Positions 41,355-52,501 are shown, counted from the first letter of the stretch. The stretch: DNA of 64,000 bases from an uncultured Myxococcales bacterium (GCA_937980205.1 CALJKW010000052.1:62001-126000), one strand, 5' to 3'. The notes: generated by a model from the sequence alone, not told the origin. A program made the numbers and translations.

Positions 41355-43547
41355 TTAGAGCGTGTCCGAGAGGTGGGCCTGCACGAGCGACACCGACACC
41401 GGCTGGAAGTTGTACTCGAACAGGGTGGTATCGACGGTCGGCCCCGTCCACTCGATGAGCGTGCGCTCGGTCGATTTCCAGCCGAGCCGCGCGAAGATGC
41501 CGATGCGGCCGTCGAGCGACTTGAGCTGCAGCCCGAGCTTCGTCCCGGCGCTGAAGGACAACGTTCCCTGGGTGTCGAGGCCGGTCTTCACCGAGGCGGT
41601 CAGCGGCAGGTCGACGCGCAGCAGCGTGAGCTCGCCGCGGACGCCGGCCTCGGCGATCAGCGCGTCGATGGAGGCCTGGGCGAAGCCCGAGACGCCGACG
41701 TACGGCTTCACCTTTCCGCCCACCTCGAACGCCACGCTGCCCGCGCTGCAGTTGCGGGTGAGCGTGCCGGCGAGGCCCGTCTCGATGCCCATCACTCCGG
41801 CGGCGCCGCCCTGCAGCTTCACCGGCACCCCCATGATGACGATGTACGTGGTGAGCGCGTTCACGCGCTTCGGCTGGGACACGTCGATGACGAGGTTGAT
41901 GGCACCCGAGCCCGGCGTCTTCTTCGCCGTCAGCAGCTCTTGTCCCGCGATGTACAGCTTCTCTTCGGTCTCGAGGTCGAGCGTCGTCGGAGCCTGAGGG
42001 TCGTACTTCGCTGACACCCACGCCTTCGCGTCGAAGAGCGTGATGGGCGTCTTGATGACGTTCGCTTTGGCCCAGGCCTCGCCGCCCACCTTGGCCTGCG
42101 TCTCGCAGATGACCGACATGTTCGAGACGCCCCAACCCGCGGTGTAGCCGTACTCGACGCCGAACCACTCGTTGCCGTGCCTGGCCGAGTCCATGCCCCA
42201 CGCCGACAGCGTCGGCTTGCCGGTCGACGAGTCCTTCGGCCAGTCGAACGAGGCGACGTAGCGCTCGATGCCGACCAGCATGCCGGCGAGGCCGCTCGGC
42301 GTCGCGGCGTAGTCCGCAGCCGGAAGGTACGTGAAGCCCTCGTTCGACAGACCCGACGCCGTGATGACCGCGACGAGGCTGCCCGGGCCGAACTGGTTGC
42401 CGGTGAAGCGCTTGCAGCGCGCGACGTCCGGCTCGCGCAAGACGCCGATGCGCGTCTGCACCAGGTCGAAGAACATGCGCGGCGACCAGTCGCACGAGCG
42501 CCAGCCCGAGGTGTCGAGGCACCCGCGCGTCGAGCCGAGCCACAGCGAGTACGCGATGCCGAGGTCGAGCGCGCTGAGCTCCGAGGTCGCCGCGTCGGCG
42601 TACGGCTGACACGCGGCGACGCTGCCGGTCGCACGGCACTTCGTGTAGTCGCGCTCGTAGACGTCGTAGCGCTCGCGGCGCGCCTTCAAGAGCTCGCGGT
42701 GACCCTTTTGCAGGTTGTACAGCTCTTCGAGGTGGTCGGCCGTGTAGCTCGCCAGGGCCCAGTCGCCGACCTGCTTCTGCAGCGACCACGTCCACGCGTA
42801 GTACTGCGAGCCCGCGTCCACGCGCGGCTTCCAGTACGCGGTGAGCGTCGACGTCCCGGCACCGGCGGGCATGCGCAGGTCGAGCGGCTCGAAGAAACCG
42901 TTCTTCGGCGACGTCGCCGGGAACGACAGCATCGTGGCCGTCCCGCTCGTGCCGAAGACGCCGCCGCCCAGCGAGTCGCGAATCGGCGTCACCGCGGGCC
43001 CGCCGGCGGCGTACGCGCTGCGGTAGATGGACAGGTAGTCGGCGCCGAGGTCGAGCGCCGCGTCTTCCCAGTCGTGCAGCGTGCGGTAGCGCTCCCAGAC
43101 CCACTCCTCGCACGAGCGCGAGCGCGCACCGTTCGTCTTCCACTGAAACCGCGGGTCGATGGAGAGGGACCCGAGGAGCATCGACACCTTCGCGCGCTCG
43201 AGCGTCGAGCCGTACGTGGCGAAGCCGCCGCTCGCGTGGTGCGTCGAGTAGTCGTAGGGCAGCGGCTTGCCGAGGGCGAGCTGGTTCGACGACAGACCGA
43301 GCGTCATCGGAGTGGTCATCAGCGCGTACGGCGCGGGCGACGCATCGAACTGGCGGTCGTACTCGCCCCGCAGCAGCGCCGGGCAGCGCAGGCGGCCGCA
43401 GAAGCTCTGGTAGAAGCCGGGGTCCTGGCAGCGGGTGACGGTGGCGATCGAGCACCAGTCCACGTTGCCGATGGGCGGGACGAGCTGGGCGTGCGCCTTG
43501 TTCGCGTACAGCGCGAGCACGGCGAGGAAGACGGCGATTCGGGTCAT
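41355..43547 (-). CDS. Large exported protein of unknown function
   Basis: 730 residues from MTRIAVFLAVLALYANKAHAQ, a clean signal peptide preceded by a GGAGAAG ribosome binding site. The N-terminal half is helical with about ten Cys (DWCSIATVTRC, SFCGRLRC, RSCEEW), the C-terminal half is beta-rich with repeated G-x-x-G-x-L turns and Thr/Ser-rich strands (ASVKTGLDTQGTLSFSAG). No enzyme motif was found. Residues near DLGADYLSIYRSAYAAGG could be a helical hairpin. Envelope or extracellular location is predicted. First gene of a two-gene operon with the HEAT-repeat protein, to which it is likely functionally tied. Confidence 0.75.
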   Translation of the reverse strand: MTRIAVFLAVLALYANKAHAQLVPPIGNVDWCSIATVTRCQDPGFYQSFCGRLRCPALLRGEYDRQFDASPAPYALMTTPMTLGLSSNQLALGKPLPYDYSTHHASGGFATYGSTLERAKVSMLLGSLSIDPRFQWKTNGARSRSCEEWVWERYRTLHDWEDAALDLGADYLSIYRSAYAAGGPAVTPIRDSLGGGVFGTSGTATMLSFPATSPKNGFFEPLDLRMPAGAGTSTLTAYWKPRVDAGSQYYAWTWSLQKQVGDWALASYTADHLEELYNLQKGHRELLKARRERYDVYERDYTKCRATGSVAACQPYADAATSELSALDLGIAYSLWLGSTRGCLDTSGWRSCDWSPRMFFDLVQTRIGVLREPDVARCKRFTGNQFGPGSLVAVITASGLSNEGFTYLPAADYAATPSGLAGMLVGIERYVASFDWPKDSSTGKPTLSAWGMDSARHGNEWFGVEYGYTAGWGVSNMSVICETQAKVGGEAWAKANVIKTPITLFDAKAWVSAKYDPQAPTTLDLETEEKLYIAGQELLTAKKTPGSGAINLVIDVSQPKRVNALTTYIVIMGVPVKLQGGAAGVMGIETGLAGTLTRNCSAGSVAFEVGGKVKPYVGVSGFAQASIDALIAEAGVRGELTLLRVDLPLTASVKTGLDTQGTLSFSAGTKLGLQLKSLDGRIGIFARLGWKSTERTLIEWTGPTVDTTLFEYNFQPVSVSLVQAHLSDTL

Positions 43548-43735
43548 TCGTGCTTCTCCGGTGAAGGGTGCGCTGACCCCATGTGCACGGGCCGAACCAC
43601 CTCCCCTCACCGCGTCGCGGCGTGCGCTTGCGTGCGGTGTCACGCTCGAAGGCGGCGGTGTCACGCTCGTCGGCGCCCGTTGTCACGGGTGCGGAGCGAC
43701 GCCGCGCTCTGGTACAGCGCTGCTCAAGGCCACGC

Positions 43736-46333
43736 GTGAAGACCTGCCCCGACCTCTCAGTGCTCGCGCAGCTCGTCGCCGGCGACCTCGGCGGCGAGGC
43801 TCGCGCAGCCGTCGAGACGCACGTCGCCGGCTGCTCGAGCTGCCGAGCGCGCCTCGACGCCATCGTCGCGCCGACGCGCACGAGCGACGGAAGCGGGCCC
43901 TCGCCGGTCGCTCCGGCGCCGAGCATGGTGCTGCCGACGGGGGCCGTGCTCGACCGCTTCCTCGTCATCGGCCACGCCGGCTCGGGCGGCATGGGCACCG
44001 TCTATTCGGCGTGGGACGCGCGCCTCGAGCGGCGCGTGGCGCTCAAGGTCGTGCGCCAGCGAGGCCTCGGCTCCGACGCGGCGGGCCAGGCCCGCGCGCT
44101 CGGAGAAGCGAAGGCGATGGCGCAGCTCACCCACCCGAACGTGGTGACGGTGCACGACGCCTTCGTCCACGACGACCAGCTCATCATCGCGATGGAGTAC
44201 GTCGAAGGCGCGACGCTGCGGCAGTGGCTGCAGGCGGCGCCCCGCTCGCGCGACGAGCGGCTTCGCGTGCTGGTCGAGGCGGGCCGAGGGCTCGAGGCCG
44301 CCCACCGGCACGGCGTGCTCCACCGCGACTTCAAGCCCGAGAACGTGCTCGTCGGTGCCGACGGGCGCGCCCGCGTGAGTGACTTCGGCCTCGCGCGCCT
44401 CGCTCCGGAAGGAGAGGCGGGCATCACCGCCACCTCGCAGGCCGGCACGCGCGGCTACATCGCTCCCGAGGTGCTGGCGCTGAAGGCCTATGACCACCGC
44501 GCCGACCAGTACGCGTTCGCCGTCACGGCGTGGGAGGTGCTCGCCGGAGAGAAGCCGCCGGCCCGTGCGGGGGCCCTGAGCGGAGCGCTGCGGCGTGTGC
44601 TGTTGCGAGGGCTCGAGGCCGCCCCGGCCGCACGTCACGGCTCGCTGGCCCCATTCCTCGTCGCGCTCGAGCAGGCGCGCGTGAAACGCGGCGTCGCCGG
44701 AGCGGCCGTCGTCGCGGTGACGCTGCTGGCGTTGCTGGCCGCAGGAGGGTGGCTCTGGCGCGAACGCGACGCGCCGTGTGTCGAGGGCCGCAGCCTCTCG
44801 GCGCGTGCCTGGAGCCCCGAGCGGAAGGCCGCGCTGGAGACCGCGGTGAAGGCGATGCGGTCGCCGCGCGCCAAAGCCCAGTGGAACGAGCTCGCCGCCG
44901 CGCTGGACGTGCAGCGGAGCGAGTGGGACGCGGAGTGGGAGGCGACGTGCCGAAGCGTCTGGTCGTCGCGAGGGCAGACGCGGCGCGCCGCCGATGCGCG
45001 CATGCAGTGCCAGCTGCGGCGCTACCGCATGTTCGACGCGAGCACCGAGCAGTGGGCGAAGAAGCCGCCCGACTTCCTCGCGCTCGGCGCCGAGGCGCTG
45101 CTCGAGGTCGAGTCCTTCGCGCCGTGCACCAGCGACGCGAACGCGGCGGCCATGGTGTTGCCCGAAGACGACGCAGCCGCGCGCAGCTTCCTGGCGCGCC
45201 GCGTCGAGCTCGAGCGGCTCACCGTCGTCTTCCCGGGGGCCCCGCAGGCAGAGCGCCTGTCGTACCGGCCGCGGCTCGAGAAGCTCTTCGAGCAGGCCCG
45301 CGCCGAGCACGACTTCTTCTCCTCGGCAGAGAGCGCTTCGCTGCTCACGCAGATTTCTCACGACGAAGGCTCGAACCCCCAGGTGCTGACGTGGGGCAAC
45401 CGCACCTTCGCCGAGTCGCTGCGCATCAACGACTACGCCATGGCGGTGCGCGCGGCCGGCGTGCTCATCGGAGCGCTCAGCGAGCGCGAGCTGTACGACG
45501 AGGCCAATCGGCTCGCGACCCTGGCCGAGGCGATGCTCGAGCGCATCGGCAACCCTCCCGAGGTCGAGTGGGAGTACCTCTTCGCGCGGGCTGCCTCGCT
45601 GCGCCGCCAGAAGCAGGGGCCGGCTGCCGTCGCCGCGCTCGAGCGGGCTCGCGCCTTCATCGTCAAGCGCTGGGGCGAGCGCTCGATGCGCGCGGCGATG
45701 GCCGAGAACAACCTCGGCTCGGCCCTCATCGACAACAACGAGCGGGGGCGCGCCCTGCAAGCGCTGTCGAAGGCGCTCTCGATTCGTGAAGAGCACCTCG
45801 GCCCGAACGACGGCCAGCTGCTCGCCGTGCTCAACAACCTCGCGATGGTCGAGGTCGAGGAGAACCGCGACTCCGAGGCGCTCGCCCACGCGAACCGGGG
45901 CCTGTCCATTCTCGACGGCATCTCGAAGGCTCACCCCCGCCGCTGCTACTTCCTGCGCGCGAAGGGCTCGGCGCAGTTCGACCTCGGCGAGCTCGAGGCG
46001 GCGCGGGCGACGTTCACCGAGGCGGTCGAGCTCGCGCGCCAGCACGGTCCGCGCGACGTGCCGTTCTTGGAGGTCGCGCTCGCGCGCACGGAGCTGAAGC
46101 TCGGCAACCTCGAGTCGGCGGCGAAGCGGGTCGCTGCCGCGAAGCCCGTGCGGCCGATGCACCGGGCCGCCGCGGCCCTCGTCGAGGCCGAGCTGGTGCT
46201 GGCGCGCCGAGAGGACCCGGCGGTCGCCCGCGCTGCGCTCGAACGCGCGGAGGCGGCGCTGAAGGAAGACCCGTCGCTCTTCACGCCCGACACGAACGAC
46301 TGGCTGGCCGCGGTGCGCAAGCAGCTGCCGTGA
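43736..46333 (+). CDS. Zinc-finger/Ser-Thr kinase/TPR membrane protein
   Basis: 865 residues from GTG. Residues 1-40 contain H29-x3-C33-x2-C36, the zinc-binding motif of anti-sigma factors (ZAS). The kinase domain starts near residue 75: GSGGMGTVY, VALKVV, HRDFKPEN (Phe in place of Leu of the usual HRDL, Asp present), DFGLA and GTRGYIAPE. One membrane helix lies at about 320-343 (VVAVTLLALLAAGGWLW), then a 500-residue C-terminal region of TPR-like helical pairs (e.g. EENRDSEALAHANRGLSIL) follows. In myxobacteria such kinases receive signals through the TPR part. Convergent with the sigma-54 activator, four bases away. Confidence 0.9.
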   Translation: MKTCPDLSVLAQLVAGDLGGEARAAVETHVAGCSSCRARLDAIVAPTRTSDGSGPSPVAPAPSMVLPTGAVLDRFLVIGHAGSGGMGTVYSAWDARLERRVALKVVRQRGLGSDAAGQARALGEAKAMAQLTHPNVVTVHDAFVHDDQLIIAMEYVEGATLRQWLQAAPRSRDERLRVLVEAGRGLEAAHRHGVLHRDFKPENVLVGADGRARVSDFGLARLAPEGEAGITATSQAGTRGYIAPEVLALKAYDHRADQYAFAVTAWEVLAGEKPPARAGALSGALRRVLLRGLEAAPAARHGSLAPFLVALEQARVKRGVAGAAVVAVTLLALLAAGGWLWRERDAPCVEGRSLSARAWSPERKAALETAVKAMRSPRAKAQWNELAAALDVQRSEWDAEWEATCRSVWSSRGQTRRAADARMQCQLRRYRMFDASTEQWAKKPPDFLALGAEALLEVESFAPCTSDANAAAMVLPEDDAAARSFLARRVELERLTVVFPGAPQAERLSYRPRLEKLFEQARAEHDFFSSAESASLLTQISHDEGSNPQVLTWGNRTFAESLRINDYAMAVRAAGVLIGALSERELYDEANRLATLAEAMLERIGNPPEVEWEYLFARAASLRRQKQGPAAVAALERARAFIVKRWGERSMRAAMAENNLGSALIDNNERGRALQALSKALSIREEHLGPNDGQLLAVLNNLAMVEVEENRDSEALAHANRGLSILDGISKAHPRRCYFLRAKGSAQFDLGELEAARATFTEAVELARQHGPRDVPFLEVALARTELKLGNLESAAKRVAAAKPVRPMHRAAAALVEAELVLARREDPAVARAALERAEAALKEDPSLFTPDTNDWLAAVRKQLP

Positions 46334-46337
46334 GCCG

Positions 46338-47678
<1,341 letters not shown>

Positions 47679-47706
47679 GGCTTCTTCGCTGGCGTGTAGC
47701 ACTTCG

Positions 47707-47737
47707 TATGAATCGACTCGACGGGCCCTTCTCGTTT
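47707..47737 (-). promoter_or_regulatory. Conserved 31-base element upstream of FHA activator gene
   Basis: 25 of 31 bases are identical to 39580-39610, upstream of the FHA-GAF-cyclase. The GC-rich middle differs most; the AAACGAGAA, GGCC, GAGTCGAT and CATA parts are kept. It sits 29-59 bases before the GTG at 47678, but only 5-35 before the GTG at 47702, which favours the shorter protein. It shares the gap with the divergent HAD gene. Confidence 0.5.
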
Positions 47738-47754
47738 AAAGCGCGTGACCACAC

Positions 47755-48633
47755 ATGCCCGTACGGCTCGTCGTCACCGACATGGATGGCACGCTGTATT
47801 CGTGGATCGACTACATCGTCCCGGCGGTCGAGGCGATGGTCGACGCCGTGTGCCTCGCGACCGCGATGCCGCGCATCCGCGTCGTGCAGAGCCTCAAGAC
47901 GGTCTACGCGAAGTACGAGTCGAACGAGTACCCGTTCGCGCTGCAGGAGTCGTCGCTCTATGTCGAGTTCCCCGAGTTCGGCTCTTTCGACAAGCTCGTC
48001 ATCGAGCCCGCGCGCATGGCCTTCCGCGAGGCGCGGCGGAAGTACTTGAAGCCGTACAAAGAGGTGCTCGAGACGCTGAAGGAGCTGCAGAAGCGGCAGA
48101 TCCCCGTCGTCGCGCTCACCGATGCGCCGCGGAATCCGGCCGAGCAGCGCGTGAAGCGCATGGGGCTCGATAAGCACCTCACCGCGCTCTACACGCTGCC
48201 GGGCTTCCACTTCCCCGCGAGCCCCGAGGGCGAGAAGCTCGTCGCGCCCGACATCCTCGCGAAGGAAGAGCGCGGCGAGTACCGCGCTGCGTGCCCGGTC
48301 GTCGAGCTGCCGCGCGAGTGTGAGAAGCCGAACACGAAGGGCCTGCTGCAGATCTGCGAGAAGTACGGAGTCGACCCGAAGCAGACGCTCGTCATCGGCG
48401 ACGCGCTGAAGAAGGACATCGCGCTCGCGCGCGCCGTCGGCGCCATCGACGTCTGGGCCGAGTACGGAACCTACGTCTCGCAGGAGTACCGCGAGCGCCT
48501 CGACATCATCTCCGCGCCGAGCATCACGAAGCGCCACGCTGCGTCGGTGTACGACGACGGCACGCCGATTCGACCGACGCACGCCGTCTCGAACTTCGGG
48601 CGAATGCTCGAGATCATCGACGCGGCGCGCTGA
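47755..48633 (+). CDS. HAD-family hydrolase
   Basis: 292 residues, cytoplasmic. HAD motif I is DMDGTLYS (nucleophile Asp9, acid Asp11), motif II is VVALTDAPRN with a threonine, motif III Lys near KPNTKGLLQICEKYG, and motif IV GDALKKD. All four are intact. It is larger than phosphoglycolate phosphatases because of the inserted cap at about residues 20-115. Substrate is unknown; a small phosphate monoester is likely. Divergent from the FHA activator, 76 bases between starts, and followed 30 bases later by the royal-jelly-type gene. Confidence 0.9.
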   Translation: MPVRLVVTDMDGTLYSWIDYIVPAVEAMVDAVCLATAMPRIRVVQSLKTVYAKYESNEYPFALQESSLYVEFPEFGSFDKLVIEPARMAFREARRKYLKPYKEVLETLKELQKRQIPVVALTDAPRNPAEQRVKRMGLDKHLTALYTLPGFHFPASPEGEKLVAPDILAKEERGEYRAACPVVELPRECEKPNTKGLLQICEKYGVDPKQTLVIGDALKKDIALARAVGAIDVWAEYGTYVSQEYRERLDIISAPSITKRHAASVYDDGTPIRPTHAVSNFGRMLEIIDAAR

Positions 48634-48663
48634 GGCTCGGCCCTTGCAGCGGCTGTTCTCGTC

Positions 48664-49746
48664 ATGAGAACCGCCGTGTTGTGGTGCGTGCTGTCGGCTT
48701 CAGCGCTGGGCGCTGAGGCAAAACCGTTTGCCAGGTTGCCCCAGGTGCCCGTCGGCATCGCGGCTTCGTCCGAGGGGCGGGTCTTCGTCTCGTTCTCGCG
48801 GGCCATCGACCCGAAGGTGACGATGAGCGTCGCCGAGCTGGTCGACGGCGAGCCGCAGCCCTTCCCGCCGGGCTTCGAGCAGGGCGAAGGTCCCGCCGGG
48901 CCCGACCGGCTGCTCTCGGTGCAGAGCGTGTTCGTCGACGCGAAGGACCGGCTGTGGATGCTGGATACCGGCAAGGTCGGGCAGAAGCCCGTCGCTCCGG
49001 AGACCGTGAAGCTCGTCGCGTACGACCTGAAGAAGAACGCCGTCGTGTACCGCGTCATCTTCAGCGCCGCCGTCGCCGGGCCCGAGTCGTTCGTGAATGA
49101 TCTGCGCGTCGATCTGCAGCGCGGCGAGCAGGGCGTCATCTACCTCACCGACGCGGCGCCGAAGGGCCCGAACGGCATCCTCGTCGTCGACATCGCGAGC
49201 GGGAAGGTGACCCGCGCGCTGCAGGATCATCGCTCGGTGCGGCCGGATCCGGGCGTGAAGATCTACGTCGAGCGCCGCGAGCTGATCCAGACGAAGGGCC
49301 CCGACAAGGGCAAGCCGTTCATGGTCGGCGCCGACGGCATCGCGCTGTCGCCGGACGGCAAGTGGCTCTACTACTGCCCGCTCACGAGCCACCGGCTCTA
49401 CCGCGTGCCGACCGATGCGCTGTTCGAGCCCGACGCGACCGGCGCCGTCGAAGACCTCGGCGACAAGGGCTTCGCCGCCGACGGCATGTGGATGGACGGC
49501 AACGGCGCGCTGTACTCGACCGACTACGAGAGCGGCGCGGTGAAGCGGCGCATGCCGAACGGCAGCTGGGAGCTGCTCGCGCGCGGCATCAGCTGGCCCG
49601 ATACGTTCGCCCAGCTGCCCGACGGGCGCCTGCTCGTGACCGCCACGCAGATTCACCGGTCGGACCGCTTCCGCTCGAAGGACGAGCGCGCGAAGCCGTT
49701 TCAGATTCACGCGGTCGACGTGAAGCCGCGGCTCGGGTTGCGCTGA
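48664..49746 (+). CDS. Exported major royal jelly/yellow-family protein
   Basis: 360 residues with signal peptide MRTAVLWCVLSASALGAEA. The six-bladed propeller pattern of the MRJP/yellow (L-dopachrome tautomerase-related) family is visible: QSVFVDAKDRLWMLDTG, KLVAYDLKKN, VNDLRVD, VYLTDAAPKGPNGILVVDI-like, ADGIALSPDGKWLYYCPL and ADGMWMDGNGALYSTDYES. Members bind or convert small aromatic or sugar ligands; activity in bacteria is not established. It follows the HAD gene and may be in one unit with it. Confidence 0.88.
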   Translation: MRTAVLWCVLSASALGAEAKPFARLPQVPVGIAASSEGRVFVSFSRAIDPKVTMSVAELVDGEPQPFPPGFEQGEGPAGPDRLLSVQSVFVDAKDRLWMLDTGKVGQKPVAPETVKLVAYDLKKNAVVYRVIFSAAVAGPESFVNDLRVDLQRGEQGVIYLTDAAPKGPNGILVVDIASGKVTRALQDHRSVRPDPGVKIYVERRELIQTKGPDKGKPFMVGADGIALSPDGKWLYYCPLTSHRLYRVPTDALFEPDATGAVEDLGDKGFAADGMWMDGNGALYSTDYESGAVKRRMPNGSWELLARGISWPDTFAQLPDGRLLVTATQIHRSDRFRSKDERAKPFQIHAVDVKPRLGLR

Positions 49747-49912
49747 GACGCGAGCGGGGCCGCGTGGAACAGCGCAACCCTGCTCGCGCCTCCCGTTCGC
49801 GTTGTCCGTGCTGGTGCTGCCCCGACTGCACCGCGACCGGAGCCGTGAAGCTCGTCCTTCAGTCCCAGTAGCGCTGTCGACGTCCTCTGCGGCTCGTGAG
49901 AATGTGCCGCGC

Positions 49913-51097
49913 ATGACTCGCGCCCCGAGGCGGTGCTCCGTTTTTGCGAGGAGACATCCGACGTCTGGTGTCTCTTTTGTGGGGCGGGTCCTCCCCGCGG
50001 CGGTTCTCGCGGTGCTGCTCTTCGCGTGCGGCGGGCCGGGCGGAGTCGCAGACGGGGGCGCCGGCGGAGGCGTCGCTGGCAGTGGCGGCGGCTCGAGCGC
50101 GACCGGCGGTGGCGTCGCCGGGACTGGCGGCGGCGCGGCCACCGGCGGCGGAGCTGGCGGCTCGGGCGGCTCGGGCGGTGGCTCGACCTCGAGCGATGCA
50201 GGCCCGCCGGTCTGGTTTCCGCTCCCGTCGCTTCCGTCTCCGCGCCAGGAGACCGGCGTCGCGGCGCTCGGCAACGAGATCTTCGTCGTCGGCGGCTTCA
50301 ACGGGCAGGGCAGCATGGTGCCGACCGTCGAGGCGTACGACCCGGTGAGCTCGAGCTGGCGTGACGCGGGCAGCCTGCCTATCCCACTGCACCACGCGAA
50401 CGTCGCGGCGGTGAACGGCAAGCTCTACGTCGTCGGCGCGCTCGGCAACGCGTTCGCCGCGCTGCGCGTCGTCTACGAGTACGACCCGGCGACGCGGCAG
50501 TGGTCCTCGAAGACGCAGCTGCCCGCCGGCACCGAGCGCGGCGGCGGCTCCGTCGGAGTCGCCGGCGGCAACATCTACCTCGCCGGCGGCTTCCGCCAGG
50601 GCAACGCGGTCGCCGACTTCTCCCGCTACGACCCCGTCGCTGATCAACACGTCGCGCTCACCGCGCTTCCGGCCGCGCGCGACCACCTGATGGGCGCCAT
50701 GGTCGGCGACCTCTTCTTCGCCATCGGCGGCCGCCGCGGAGGCATCGCCGCGCTCGACGGTCGCGTCGACCGCTTCGACGTCAGCCGCCCCGACGCCGGC
50801 TGGTCGATGGCCGCGCCGATGCTCACCGCGCGCGGAGGCTGCTCCGCCGGAGTCTCCGGCACCCGCATCATCGTCGCCGGCGGCGAGGGCAACCGCAGCG
50901 GCCCGGCGTCGAACGTGTTCCCGCACGTCGAGGTCTTCGACACCGTCGCAAACACCTGGTCGGACGCCGGCGTCATGCGCACGCCTCGCCACGGCACCGG
51001 CGGCGCGGTGCTGAACGGCGTCTTCTACGTCCCTGGCGGAGCCACCATCGAAGGCTTCGGTGCCACCGACCTCGTCGAAGCCATTCCCTTTCCCTGA
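49913..51097 (+). CDS. Kelch-repeat lipoprotein
   Basis: 394 residues from MTRAPRRC; a long N-terminal region ends in a signal with lipobox L-F-A-C (AVLAVLLFACGG). A Gly/Ala/Ser-rich linker of about 60 residues leads to six Kelch blades (residues about 120-390), each with GG at the end of a strand followed by Y/F-D-P/V-x-x-x-x-W (VGGFNGQGSM..AYDPVSSSW, IYLAGGFRQG, IVAGGEGN..). Kelch propellers are protein- or glycan-binding scaffolds, or galactose-oxidase-like when a Cu site is present; none is evident here. Surface exposed. Seven bases before the dihydroorotase gene. Confidence 0.85.
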   Translation: MTRAPRRCSVFARRHPTSGVSFVGRVLPAAVLAVLLFACGGPGGVADGGAGGGVAGSGGGSSATGGGVAGTGGGAATGGGAGGSGGSGGGSTSSDAGPPVWFPLPSLPSPRQETGVAALGNEIFVVGGFNGQGSMVPTVEAYDPVSSSWRDAGSLPIPLHHANVAAVNGKLYVVGALGNAFAALRVVYEYDPATRQWSSKTQLPAGTERGGGSVGVAGGNIYLAGGFRQGNAVADFSRYDPVADQHVALTALPAARDHLMGAMVGDLFFAIGGRRGGIAALDGRVDRFDVSRPDAGWSMAAPMLTARGGCSAGVSGTRIIVAGGEGNRSGPASNVFPHVEVFDTVANTWSDAGVMRTPRHGTGGAVLNGVFYVPGGATIEGFGATDLVEAIPFP

Positions 51098-51103
51098 ACT
51101 TTC

Positions 51104-52420
51104 ATGAGCACCTTCGATCTCCTCGTCCACGGCGGCACGGTCGTCACTCCTCAAGGCATCGCGAAGGCCGACGTCGGCATCAAGGACGGCCGCATCGAGC
51201 AGGTGGGTGACCTGTCGAATGCCTCCGCCGCGGAGAAGGTCTCCGCGCGCGGCCTGCACGTGCTGCCGGGCGTCATCGACAGCCAGTGCCACTTCCGCGA
51301 GCCGGGCCTCACGCACAAAGAGGACATCGGCTCGGGCAGCGCCTCGGCCGCGCTCGGCGGCGTGACGACGTTCTTCGAGATGCCGAACACGCAGCCGCCG
51401 ACGACCACCGCCGAGGCGCTCGCGTTCAAGGTGCGCCGCGCGAAGGAGACGAGCTGGGTCGACTTCGCGTTCTACGTCGGCGCTTCGGCGGAGAACGCCG
51501 ATGAGCTCGGCACGCTCGAGAGCCTCGAGGGCTGCGCCGGCGTGAAGTGCTTCCTCGGCTCGTCGACCGGCAACCTGCTCGTCGACGACCCGGCGGTGCT
51601 CGCGCGCGTGCTGAAGAGCGGCACGAAGCGCGTCGCGTGCCACAGCGAGCTCGAGGCGCGGCTGAAAGAGCGCAAGTCGCTCGCGAAGACGGTGCACGAT
51701 CACCCGGTGTGGCGTGACGAGGAGTGCGCGGTGCAGCAGACGCGCATCCTCCTCGAGGCCGCCCGCGCGGCGAAGCGCCGCGTGCACGTGCTGCACGTGA
51801 CGACGGCGGGAGAGCTTCCGCTGCTCGAGGCGGCGCGCGACATCGCGACGTTCGAGGTGACTCCGCAGCACCTGACGCTCGAGGCGCCCGACTGTTACGA
51901 CCGGCTCGGCACGCTCGCGCAGATGAACCCTCCGATTCGCGACGGGCGGCACCGCGCGGCGCTGTGGGACGCGGTGCAGCGCGGCCTCGTCGACGTGCTC
52001 GGCTCAGACCACGCGCCCCACACGCGCGAGGAGAAGTCGAAGGCGTACCCGGCGTCGCCGAGCGGAATGCCCGGCGTGCAGACGCTGCTGCCGCTGATGC
52101 TGAACCACGTGCACGAGGGCCGGCTCTCGCTCGAGCGGCTCGTCGACCTCACCGCCCACGGGCCCGCGCGCGTGTTCGGGCTGCAGGAGAAGGGCCGGCT
52201 CGAGCCAGGGCGCGACGGCGACCTCACGCTCGTCGACCTGAAGCGCGAGCACGTCATCACCGCGGCGGAGCAGAAGACGCGGTGCGGGTGGACCCCGTTC
52301 GATGGAGTGAAGGTGACCGGCTGGCCGGTCGCGGCGCTCGTGCGCGGAAAGTTCGTGATGCGCGAGGGCGTGCTGCAAGGGAAGCCGAGCGGGCGGCCGG
52401 TTCGCGTCGGGGCGTACTGA
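51104..52420 (+). CDS. pyrC: Dihydroorotase, type I
   Basis: 438 residues, close to the usual length. The amidohydrolase core is clear: VLPGVIDSQCHFREPG, GLTHKEDIGSG, the carboxylated Lys in GVKCFLGSSTGN, ACHSE, LHVTTAGE and GSDHAPH with the catalytic Asp. The first metal motif is D-x-Q-x-H where most dihydroorotases have D-x-H-x-H; I believe this variant occurs in a subgroup of the family, so it is probably functional. The enzyme closes carbamoyl-aspartate to dihydroorotate in pyrimidine synthesis. It follows a Kelch lipoprotein gene by six bases, an odd operon partner. Confidence 0.88.
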   Translation: MSTFDLLVHGGTVVTPQGIAKADVGIKDGRIEQVGDLSNASAAEKVSARGLHVLPGVIDSQCHFREPGLTHKEDIGSGSASAALGGVTTFFEMPNTQPPTTTAEALAFKVRRAKETSWVDFAFYVGASAENADELGTLESLEGCAGVKCFLGSSTGNLLVDDPAVLARVLKSGTKRVACHSELEARLKERKSLAKTVHDHPVWRDEECAVQQTRILLEAARAAKRRVHVLHVTTAGELPLLEAARDIATFEVTPQHLTLEAPDCYDRLGTLAQMNPPIRDGRHRAALWDAVQRGLVDVLGSDHAPHTREEKSKAYPASPSGMPGVQTLLPLMLNHVHEGRLSLERLVDLTAHGPARVFGLQEKGRLEPGRDGDLTLVDLKREHVITAAEQKTRCGWTPFDGVKVTGWPVAALVRGKFVMREGVLQGKPSGRPVRVGAY

Positions 52421-52501
52421 GCGCCACTCGAGCTCTTCGGGGTCCCGCCAGACGCTGATCTTGCGAACCGCCGCGAGCTCAATCCTACGAGCGGTGCAAC
52501 C

